A model generated the notes under the pieces. It was not told where the DNA came from. It saw only the letters and a list, made by a program, of their open reading frames with translations, and searched no databases. A stretch of DNA of 32,357 nucleotides from Candidatus Raymondbacteria bacterium RIFOXYA2_FULL_49_16. GTDB taxonomy: Bacteria; Fibrobacterota; OXYB2-FULL-49-7; XYB2-FULL-49-35. Positions 1-7,483 of the stretch are shown one piece after another (positions within the stretch are counted from its first letter, which is position 1; every line of letters starts with the position of its first letter). The DNA lies in contig MFYT01000079.1 of assembly GCA_001789205.1 (NCBI GenBank), positions 1-32,357 of the forward strand, read 5' to 3'. The translations under genes were made by a program, and so were the position numbers.

Positions 1-99
1 CGGGGTTCCGTACCGGTCTGGTGGTTAGCCTTTGACCGGGTTGAATTGTTCAACTTGCACAGGACAGTTTATTCTTGACGCACTCATAATATTCGCCCC

Positions 100-2301
100 T
101 TATTTGATAAGAGAAATATGCTTGCTGACTGTGTGGTTTCCGGAAATAGCTTTGATTATATAGACTCCTGACGGTAACTGTGCCGCGTTCCAGGAATACG
201 TATAGCGGGAACTGTTTATCCCGGGAAATACATGACGCATAATCAGCTTTCCAGCGACAGTATAAATTTCAAAGGAATGTTGCCGCACAGCCAGGTCTGC
301 GGGCGCGGTCAGAGTGATGGTCGTGCTTGGATTAAACGGATTGGGGAAAACGCTCAGATTGGTTTGACCGGCTAATGACCTGGTAGTATTGATCGAAGCA
401 ACCAGCCCGTCACCCGTATCGGCAACAGTGACGCTTAAAACATTTCCCACGGCATTATATTCAAAATTTCCTACGGTGAATATCCCGTTTTCATCGGCAG
501 TCACGTTGCCCGACGCAACCACTGCTCCGCTTATCTGGGTATTTACCCAATGATATGTCCCGTGTGCGTACCGGGGAAACCGCTGGAGGCGCCTGGGTGT
601 AATATTGGCATGTTCCGTTCCGCTGCCCGTATAATTCGGGATGCCCCATGTTACCGCAGTCTTGAGTTTAATTGTAGTTTCGAACAATTCAGGCGAATCA
701 ACTGGTGCTTTGTTGATAACGCTATACGTCGTGGACCAAAATACCCTGGCGTTGAACTGCCCGTCATCATTGCAAAAGCCTGTCAGGCAGGCTTGGGCCA
801 ATTCTTCATCACTCGTCGCACTGGCCACGGCCAAAACAAAATGGGTTTTGGGCACTTTTCCGCAAGGGTTATGCCCTTTCTGGGAATTAGTATGACCCAC
901 ATCAATCCATGCTCCGGAATAGGGGATTTTATTGGCGGCAAACTTGTTGTTTGCATGGTCTGACCACACAGGCCTGCCCTGTGTCGGCCATTCAATTGTA
1001 CCGTCCTGAGTCCCATGGGAAAAATTAAGAAAGGGAAGGTCGGTCCGCTGCGCAATCGTTGGAAGCACGCTGTCCCGTACATCCATCCATCCAGCTATGG
1101 AGAAGCCCACGTTCCGGTCATCGATAAGAATGTTGGATTGGAGCGGGATAAGGTCGTGGCATGCCAGGTTTTTATATACGCCGGCTGATGTGGAACCCCA
1201 TTGGGAAGATTCAGCCCAGTAGGTGCCACCCTGGGTACCGGCGCTTGGCCAGCTGTTAATGCCTTCGGAGGATTCGTTATAGGCAAACAATTCAGGATGG
1301 TGGATGGACCAGGTCATGGAACCCGTACCGCCCATGGAATGACCAGCTATGTACATGTCGTTACGATCCGCGCGCCATGGGGCGTTTCCGGAAAGAAGCC
1401 ACCGCAAGGGGCACCAGTTACGGTACTCTGTAAAGTTTTTCACAGTACTTCCGTTCATGGCCATTGGTTTTGGCCCTCCAAACTCCAGTTGATCGGCAAA
1501 ACCGTAATGCCAGGTAGTTCTGGGATCGTCGCAAAACAGTCCCAGGGTAGTGCTGTTATAGGCTGCTTCGGCTGTTCGAAGCGTTGGTCCGTCGGACATC
1601 CAGGAGTTAAAGTAGGCCCCGCGTCCATGCACATTCACTGAAATTTTTTTGGTCAATCCCTTAAACTCTTTTTTTGCCGCTAAATAAAAAGGGTAGGCAT
1701 AGCCTTCCAATTGGGTATTCCATTTATCATAGGGCATCCATTGCACAAAAACGTGGCCGGAACTGTCGGAAGTGCAGACCTGTTCAACGGGATAGATCAT
1801 AGTACACTGCTCTTCCGAGACCGGACCTGTGGTATTGCCGGAAGCCGCTGAGGCGTCTTCACTGCTGCCCGATACGGCGGTTACCGCATAATAAAAATTT
1901 CCACCGCCGTTTTCCTGGCAGGTCCATACAAATAATTCATCCGAGCCTCCCAGAGGGGCGCCCAAATCAGTGATCCGGAAATAACCGGTTCCCACAGCGT
2001 CTTTAAAACTTCCCCTGAGGCCGCTTAGATCAGCCCAATATTTCATATATGATGATCCACTATCTATTTCAGCTATCCTGTGCGCTGGCGTCAGATCTGA
2101 AGCTGCTAACATGGATGTTGACCGGTAAATCCGGTATTTTGTTGCACCACTCACATCATTCCATGTTAGAAATGTCTGTCCATGTTTATGCAGCGCGGTA
2201 AGATTGGCAGGGGTCGCGGACGAGGTTGGCGCATTTAATATTAATATCGTGACGCACACAGCCAGAAAAAGAAAACGATTTAAAAAAAGTTCCCTATGCA
2301 T
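100..2301 (-). CDS. Secreted serine hydrolase (esterase/peptidase-like) with C-terminal sorting domain
   Basis: The 733-residue protein opens with a signal peptide (about residues 1-29, hydrophobic core LFLAVCVTILIL). A fibronectin-III-like segment follows (about 30-165), then an alpha/beta-hydrolase domain with nucleophile elbow GHSMGG (Ser322). Candidate acid and base lie in HGTQDG and DVGHTN further on. A beta-rich module containing ITPRRLQRF precedes a type IX-type sorting domain (PNPFNPSTT, SGVYII, basic end). Its core and the RRLQ module are shared with the gene at 9831-11474, so the two are paralogs. The start is supported by an AGGGGG ribosome-binding site just upstream (about 2309-2314). 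By family it should be exported and act on an ester or peptide substrate, but the substrate cannot be read from sequence. It is the last gene of the minus-strand secreted-enzyme cluster and has its own 258-bp upstream region. Confidence 0.85.
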   Translation of the reverse strand: MHRELFLNRFLFLAVCVTILILNAPTSSATPANLTALHKHGQTFLTWNDVSGATKYRIYRSTSMLAASDLTPAHRIAEIDSGSSYMKYWADLSGLRGSFKDAVGTGYFRITDLGAPLGGSDELFVWTCQENGGGNFYYAVTAVSGSSEDASAASGNTTGPVSEEQCTMIYPVEQVCTSDSSGHVFVQWMPYDKWNTQLEGYAYPFYLAAKKEFKGLTKKISVNVHGRGAYFNSWMSDGPTLRTAEAAYNSTTLGLFCDDPRTTWHYGFADQLEFGGPKPMAMNGSTVKNFTEYRNWCPLRWLLSGNAPWRADRNDMYIAGHSMGGTGSMTWSIHHPELFAYNESSEGINSWPSAGTQGGTYWAESSQWGSTSAGVYKNLACHDLIPLQSNILIDDRNVGFSIAGWMDVRDSVLPTIAQRTDLPFLNFSHGTQDGTIEWPTQGRPVWSDHANNKFAANKIPYSGAWIDVGHTNSQKGHNPCGKVPKTHFVLAVASATSDEELAQACLTGFCNDDGQFNARVFWSTTYSVINKAPVDSPELFETTIKLKTAVTWGIPNYTGSGTEHANITPRRLQRFPRYAHGTYHWVNTQISGAVVASGNVTADENGIFTVGNFEYNAVGNVLSVTVADTGDGLVASINTTRSLAGQTNLSVFPNPFNPSTTITLTAPADLAVRQHSFEIYTVAGKLIMRHVFPGINSSRYTYSWNAAQLPSGVYIIKAISGNHTVSKHISLIK

Positions 2302-2559
2302 ACTGTCCCCCTTTATTTGTTGTAATCCATTGTTTCATAAGCCATTATCACATGATGTCGGGTATTATAAAATATAACGTATATTGGTTGTTTTTTAGAA
2401 ACTATAGCTGTCTGAAAATGCAGATTAAACCAGAAAAACGACTACTTTTCCGGAAAACCAGGGATTTTTCCGGAAATAGCTCTGTTTTCAGGCTTATTTT
2501 TCTTTAAATTGGCTGGGGATTTTATCCGACTATTTCGAAAAGTTGTTGCGCTAAAAACC
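2302..2559 (-). promoter_or_regulatory. Upstream region of the secreted hydrolase with two CCGG-centred palindromes
   Basis: This AT-rich 258-bp gap separates the broken esterase gene from the hydrolase at 100-2301. On the minus strand it holds a TATAAT -10-like box (2364-2369) about 63 bases from the start codon; I see no clear -35. Further upstream lie two near-identical palindromes, TTTTCCGGAAAA (2446-2457) and TTTCCGGAAA (2467-2476). Their centres are 20 bp apart, about two helical turns, as expected for tandem operator half-sites of an activator. The regulator is unknown; the AraC-type proteins of the locus are candidates. Confidence 0.4.
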
Positions 2560-3737
2560 TTATCTCACCAATAATATTTGATTTGTCCGCTCGTAATTGT
2601 TCGCTTTAAATTTGATCAAATATATTCCGCTTGGTACTTTATATTTTTCTTCATCCATGCCGTCCCAGGTTATCGTATGCCTTCCGGCATTCACCCTGCC
2701 ATTAATCAACTTCTTGACGATTTTTCCCTGCAAATCAAAAATGCGCGCAGTTATTTTTTGGTTCTCAAATATGTGAAAAACCATGTTGGTGGTTTGATTG
2801 AATGGATTCGGGTAGTTCTGAAAAACGACCAATCCACATGACCTGGACCGGCTTAGCGGTTCAGAAATAATACTGGACATGGGATGCTGGTTGAAAAACT
2901 CCCACATGGCGTTGTTTGCATCCATATCCGAACACGTATCCCCGGCCATGGCCACATAACAAGTACACAGAGTTCCTTTCGGACGTGTGATGCAGGCATC
3001 CAGGCCGTAGTCATGTCCGGCCCATGTATGACCCATGCTGTCGATGGTGCAAAGCGTGACCGCGGAACCATTGAGGCATTGGTCAAACGTGACGCAGACG
3101 GCTCTGCCATTCTGGTATGTGATGACCGTATGATCATCACAGCCGTTTATGGTCTTCCATTCCTCAATGTAGTCTGGAACAGGCCGGCACGCCCATTGAT
3201 TTACTTCGATTTCACCTAATCCAAGACACGCATAGTAATCATGCGTGAAAGTTCGCACGCGAGCCTGTAGGCCATTAGCGCGCCATTCGACATGCCAAGG
3301 GCAAAAATTCTTTGAGGATCAATATTAAAATCATCCTCCATCTGATCTATTAATGTATCAATAAAGGCAACGTCATCAATATTATTTTCCGTGGCAGGCG
3401 GACAGCACCTGCCCGCGTTCCATGATCCATATAATTTGCCAAGTACGGTTTTGCCGGTTCCTTGCGGATAGGCCACTATGAAATCCGATGTATCCGCTTT
3501 TCCATTCAGTTTGAAAAACTTGATACTACCTTCAGCGTCCCCGCCGCCTCCGTGAAAAGCCAAGACCAACGGCATAGGCATCGTTGAATCATAAGAAGAC
3601 GGGACATGAACTTTATATATACGTTCCAGCGTGTCCTGCTGAATGGAGAAATTATAATCACCAGGGCCAAAAGAAAATTGGGAAAAGACCGGCAAAGCCG
3701 CAACAAAAACAAACACGGGAATAATAACCGTTTTCAT
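2560..3737 (-). pseudogene. Broken PHB-depolymerase/feruloyl-esterase-like gene with sorting domain
   Basis: Two reading frames make up one disrupted gene. The 5' part (3216-3737, 173 codons) has a signal peptide (MKTVIIPVFVFVAALPVFSQ), the oxyanion region AFHGGGG and the nucleophile motif GMSNGALMAYRLACE typical of the LpqC/CE1 esterase family. The 3' part (2560 to about 3258) is in another frame. It carries the catalytic-His region GHTWAG and a complete sorting domain (YPNPFNQTT, SGIYLI). Compared with the family, the stretch after LACE that normally carries the catalytic Asp (HGTxDxxVPY) is missing, so a deletion plus frameshift near 3230-3260 is the simplest reading. It lies 25 bp downstream of the AraC-type regulator. 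A sequencing indel alone would not explain the missing Asp segment. Confidence 0.8.
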
Positions 3738-3762
3738 TCAATTCCTCTATCCTTTTATATTT

Positions 3763-5733
3763 TCAGGCTTGTTTTTCCCTAAACTGCCTGGGGGTCAGGC
3801 CTGTCTGGTTCTTAAAATTGCGCTGGAATATGACAGGATCAGAAAAACCAACTATATAGCCGATTTCCGACACTGTCTGCCGCGTGGTCTTGAGGAGCTC
3901 GCGCGCCTTTTCAATCCGCATTTCGCGCAGGTGCTGGACCGGAGATCTGCCCTGTATTGCCTGGTAGATGGTACTGAGGCGCCTCTCGCTCAAACGGACT
4001 GTTGCCGCTATTTTCTGGCTGTCGAGTTCCTGCTCTCCATAATGGTCTTTCAGGAACTGCTCCACTTGTCTTGCAATAACGGTCCATCCCGGAGAATGCT
4101 GTTCGTGCCTGATGTATGCGCGGACTGCGAGAGCTGTGCAAAGAACCAATATGGCGCTTCCAATATAAACCGCTATACGCCAATGGCTTGACTCTGTAAT
4201 TGTGATATACAGCGGGGAAAATGATACCATACGCGCCTGCTTATCAGACACTATGTATGCATTGACTGTCCACAAGCCTTTCCGCATAGCTTTGTGCATC
4301 CTGAATGCAATCCGCATCTCTCCAAACTCACGTTGAACAACAACCTTTTCGATTAAAAGAATTTGCAGGGGAAATAAGGCGCTGTCTGTTGTTTGTGCGA
4401 GACTGTGCCAGAAATTGCTCCCCTCGGGATACTTGAAATAAACGCCGCTGGAATGATCAATGCTATACGTGATGTTTGCCCCAGGATCAAATGCGCCAAA
4501 CTGGTCATTCCGCTGGCCCGCATAGGATTCGGCGCTCAAATTGAGGTCAATATACCAATCTTTCCAGCTTGGGTTACAATGGAATTGAAGTTTAACAGTG
4601 TCGCCAGAATGAAATTCATTGCTACCCTCTGCAGAAGGCTCAAGCGACATACGGAAGACCTTGGGATCCATAGAGGAAGAAAACCCTTGTTGCATCCCAA
4701 TATGGAACGGCTTATCATTTCCACGGATTCTGATATTCCCGCTACTGTCCGCAAACCCAGTCCGATAAGTATAGGAAACACCCGTAATAAATTTTCGTGA
4801 AAAACGAAGTTGTTGGTCAGCGGTAAAGAGGCTTTCGGCAAGAGTACGGCCCGCGGAATCAACGGCTATCCACACATAGGGAGTCAGGGCTGTCGCGGCT
4901 GGGCCTGAAAGGAGTATAAATTCGGGCTGCATGTTATTAAGGTATCCGAAGGCTGGTGGGAATGCCATTGCGGGCGCTTCAATGGGGATTTCATTGCCCT
5001 CAATGGTTGAAGCCTGAACAATGCTGATGTTATCGACGTCCATTGCAGCGATATGGGTTTTTGAGCAATTGGACAGGCCGAGGTTCCAACTGTGGAATAT
5101 ACCCAGCCTTACCGCCAAAGCTCGCGACCCGGTCATAAAGAGCGAATCATTGATATACATTGAATCGGTGAGGGTATCATTCCGTATGCGCACAAAAAAC
5201 CGCGCCTTGTACCAAGTATCCTGTTGAAGCGGACACAGGAACCTAGTCGGAACATGCAGCGGTTGATCGCCTTTACGCGACCGCATGAGCACTTGGAGGT
5301 GGTTATTCCCATCTTCTTTTTTACTGATAATAACTGTGGGGTTACTGAGGTTTTCTCCTGAGGCGGAGACAATAATGAACCTGAGCATCGCGGTAAACAC
5401 CTTGTCTGTATTGGGACATATAGTATCGGAATAGAAGAGCCTGAAATACCATGTGCAGTAGAACCCATGTCCGAAAAGGCCTGAATCAATGGGTATCCGC
5501 ATATTGCGGGAAAGATAATGACCAGCGCTGATACGCAGTCCGCCGTTGCCTTGGAACGCAAACGAACGGTCCACTAATACCGGAACATTGGCCGAATCGT
5601 CCCCTCGCATGTCCCATGTGTTCAGAGTCTGCGGCGATTCAAAGTCCTCTGAAAGGAAGTCAGAGGTAAAAACTGTCTGGGTAAAAAAAACAGCAAACAA
5701 AAAAGAAAATCGTTTTATTTTAAATGTACCCAT
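3763..5733 (-). CDS. Membrane-anchored AraC-family regulator with extracytoplasmic lectin-like domain
   Basis: I chose the Met at 5733 because the residues after it form a signal peptide or anchor (KIKRFSFLFAVFFTQTVF). An in-frame GTG at 5781 would add 16 residues, and neither start has a clear ribosome-binding site. The 656-residue protein has a jelly-roll/LamG-like region (about 25-240, ending DVDNISIV) and further beta-rich sequence. A single membrane segment follows (about 518-540, VYIGSAILVLCTALAV), then a C-terminal AraC double helix-turn-helix (about 552-656, ending TGLTPRQFREKQA). By architecture it should sense a ligand outside the membrane, probably a glycan, and bind DNA from the inner face. 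It lies within the secreted-enzyme cluster, 25 bp ahead of the broken esterase and downstream of the gene at 5821-7464. Unlike hybrid two-component regulators, it has no kinase or receiver domain. Confidence 0.8.
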   Translation of the reverse strand: MGTFKIKRFSFLFAVFFTQTVFTSDFLSEDFESPQTLNTWDMRGDDSANVPVLVDRSFAFQGNGGLRISAGHYLSRNMRIPIDSGLFGHGFYCTWYFRLFYSDTICPNTDKVFTAMLRFIIVSASGENLSNPTVIISKKEDGNNHLQVLMRSRKGDQPLHVPTRFLCPLQQDTWYKARFFVRIRNDTLTDSMYINDSLFMTGSRALAVRLGIFHSWNLGLSNCSKTHIAAMDVDNISIVQASTIEGNEIPIEAPAMAFPPAFGYLNNMQPEFILLSGPAATALTPYVWIAVDSAGRTLAESLFTADQQLRFSRKFITGVSYTYRTGFADSSGNIRIRGNDKPFHIGMQQGFSSSMDPKVFRMSLEPSAEGSNEFHSGDTVKLQFHCNPSWKDWYIDLNLSAESYAGQRNDQFGAFDPGANITYSIDHSSGVYFKYPEGSNFWHSLAQTTDSALFPLQILLIEKVVVQREFGEMRIAFRMHKAMRKGLWTVNAYIVSDKQARMVSFSPLYITITESSHWRIAVYIGSAILVLCTALAVRAYIRHEQHSPGWTVIARQVEQFLKDHYGEQELDSQKIAATVRLSERRLSTIYQAIQGRSPVQHLREMRIEKARELLKTTRQTVSEIGYIVGFSDPVIFQRNFKNQTGLTPRQFREKQA

Positions 5734-5773
5734 GAATACTTTTTTTTTGAGCCTGATAGCAAAAAAATAACCC

Positions 5774-5788
5774 TTCCACACCGTGGAA
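5774..5788. promoter_or_regulatory. Inverted repeat upstream of membrane AraC gene
   Basis: TTCCAC-ACC-GTGGAA is a perfect 6-bp-arm inverted repeat about 40 bp upstream of the chosen regulator start and just after the stop of the preceding gene. It could be an autoregulatory operator or a weak hairpin. There is no T-run of the right length for a classical terminator. Confidence 0.25.
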
Positions 5789-5820
5789 ACAATACAAAAA
5801 CTTTCTTTGGAAAGTAAGCG

Positions 5821-7464
5821 TTATTTCATCAATGTTATCGCCTTTGCCAAAACCTGTTTACCCATCCTGAAATTGACAATATATATACCTGACGGGCAGG
5901 CGGACGCATCCCAGGAAAAGGAATTATGAATGTCAGGGGTAAATTGCATAACGATCTTTCCCTGGATATTGAAAATTTCTAATTCGTAATTCGTAATTCG
6001 CTCGCCTCGATTCGCGGGCGAAGCGGATAATTTTAAATTCGTAATGGTTATTTTTGTCCGTGGATTAAAGGGATTCGGTGAAACACTGATGGCCGCGTCC
6101 GGGTCTTTTTTAACGGTCTTCTCACTGTGCACGGGCCCATTTTTTATATGCCATACATGGACCAGCGGCCGGGGTTCGTAACTGTTGGTAATGCGGTCCT
6201 CGGCAATCGACGAGATAAACAGGAGCCTGCTTGTCGAATCAAAATACACGCCGCCATGATGGGCCGTAGCCACGTTTTCCCAGAATACATTCACGCCGCT
6301 CATGCGGACAAGGTGCGCTGGCGTAAGCCCCCATGGCTGACTGGTTCCCTCGAGTACTTTGACAAAATCAGCGGGATCATAGATAAACCAATGCGGCACC
6401 CGCGATGATGCGGCATCGCCTTTGCCCGAAAAGAAGGGATCGGAAAAACCATGGCAGCAGGTTTCGGGTCCATACCAATAGTGCGGCAGGGGATCACCAG
6501 CGTGGGCCGGAGTGATAAGTTGGCCGAAATACACCACTCCCTGCTTGTCCGGCAGGTCGATCCACGTTGCGGCGCTTATCATATCAAGTCCAGCGAATAC
6601 CGTATCCGCGGGCCGCTCCCACGAACCATTTGCGCAATCGTATCCCGCTATAACGTCCCATCCGCAACTGACATAGTCCGGGGAACGGTATTGCTTGTGG
6701 CTGAGGGTGTGCTGTATCAGGGTTGAACAGGCAATGCTTATATGCGTATTGGTTGTGTCATCCGCGGGCGTACCCGTATCTACAACAGGGGAAGCAAAGG
6801 TCACTGCACCCCAAGGAGAGTTCGCATTGCCCGCAGCTATGGAACCACCGGTCCCCAGAGTATGGCCATTAACATACTGGTCTGCAAACCATTGGGGGAT
6901 CTCCATCATATAACCCCTCGTCATTTGGCTATGCGCTTCCGTACGCCAGGGACCAAAACTTTTAAAAGTACCTGCGCTGTCATTGAGAATTGTGCAGCCA
7001 ATAGACGGATCGTGGTATCCTGCGGTATTGTAATAGTCGCCATAGGCCCACCAAAGCTTGTCCGCATGCCATAGCAATCCCCTGACAACGCCGCCCGCAT
7101 TATTACGCGTAATAAGCCGGTCCTGATATATGTCGCCCCAGGCGCGGACAAGGGCCGCCCGGGGCGCTGTATTCACATCCGCGCCAACTCCGGGATAATT
7201 GATCTCGTACACCTCGTGCGGTTGATGAGGAGGGGTCCTCGCCTGGTAGATGCCTTTCCCTGTGATGAAAAGATGGATTTGTCCGCCCACGCGTCTTCCC
7301 GCAAGCGCTCCAGTGGTGAATCCCCACATGACATTCGCGCTATCCCCCGGCAGTGTAAATACGCCCTGGTATTCAAAATCGCTGGAATCAAGGATTGCCG
7401 CTGTTGCAAGGGAACAGCTGATTAAAACAACTGCCAGAAAAAAATAAAGTACGGTTGTCATCAT
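5821..7464 (-). CDS. Secreted protein of unknown function with C-terminal sorting domain
   Basis: The start is set at the Met at 7464 (the next Met, at 7461, is equally possible). A GGGGGTG ribosome-binding site precedes it and a signal peptide follows (LYFFLAVVLISCSLATA). The frame is open further upstream, but that part overlaps the GH20 gene. The 547-residue product has a long Trp/Tyr/Gly-rich domain (motifs LLWHADKLWWAYGDYY, GPETCCHG, ATAHHGGVYF) that I do not recognise; a beta-propeller-like fold is possible but unproven. It ends in a sorting domain (SPNPFNPRTK, SGIYIV, short basic tail). The sorting domain has an unusually long loop whose DNA contains tandem heptamers (5982-6043). The start lies 19 bp downstream of the GH20 stop, so the two are probably co-transcribed. 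Confidence 0.75.
   Translation of the reverse strand: MMTTVLYFFLAVVLISCSLATAAILDSSDFEYQGVFTLPGDSANVMWGFTTGALAGRRVGGQIHLFITGKGIYQARTPPHQPHEVYEINYPGVGADVNTAPRAALVRAWGDIYQDRLITRNNAGGVVRGLLWHADKLWWAYGDYYNTAGYHDPSIGCTILNDSAGTFKSFGPWRTEAHSQMTRGYMMEIPQWFADQYVNGHTLGTGGSIAAGNANSPWGAVTFASPVVDTGTPADDTTNTHISIACSTLIQHTLSHKQYRSPDYVSCGWDVIAGYDCANGSWERPADTVFAGLDMISAATWIDLPDKQGVVYFGQLITPAHAGDPLPHYWYGPETCCHGFSDPFFSGKGDAASSRVPHWFIYDPADFVKVLEGTSQPWGLTPAHLVRMSGVNVFWENVATAHHGGVYFDSTSRLLFISSIAEDRITNSYEPRPLVHVWHIKNGPVHSEKTVKKDPDAAISVSPNPFNPRTKITITNLKLSASPANRGERITNYELEIFNIQGKIVMQFTPDIHNSFSWDASACPSGIYIVNFRMGKQVLAKAITLMK
5982..6043. repeat. Heptamer direct repeats inside a sorting-domain coding region
   Basis: ATTCGTA occurs twice in tandem plus a partial third copy at 5982-6000, and once more at 6037-6043. 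The copies flank a GC-rich core with TCGCC/GGCGA arms (6002-6021). The stretch is in frame and encodes the loop between the PNPFNP strand and the EIFNIQGK strand of the sorting domain. The sibling GH20 domain lacks such an insert. It looks like a small dispersed repeat that entered a tolerant loop. Confidence 0.5.
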
Positions 7465-7483
7465 CACCCCCTGTTGGATGAAT

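Noticed and set aside
1-99. Short open stretches at the left edge (plus strand to 78; 20-codon minus frame after GGGGCG)
   Set aside because: Too short to support as coding. The region also has small inverted repeats (CCGGTC...GACCGG; TTGAA-TTG-TTCAA) but no T-run, so no terminator is claimed.
137-151. TTTCCGGAAATAGCT inside the hydrolase gene, identical to part of 2467-2481
   Set aside because: It is inside the coding region, and an 8-bp core TTCCGGAA also occurs elsewhere in genes (about 1386), so this copy is probably coincidental.
3216-3260. Programmed ribosomal frameshift joining the two esterase parts
   Set aside because: No slippery sequence is evident, and the catalytic-Asp segment is missing, which frameshifting would not restore.
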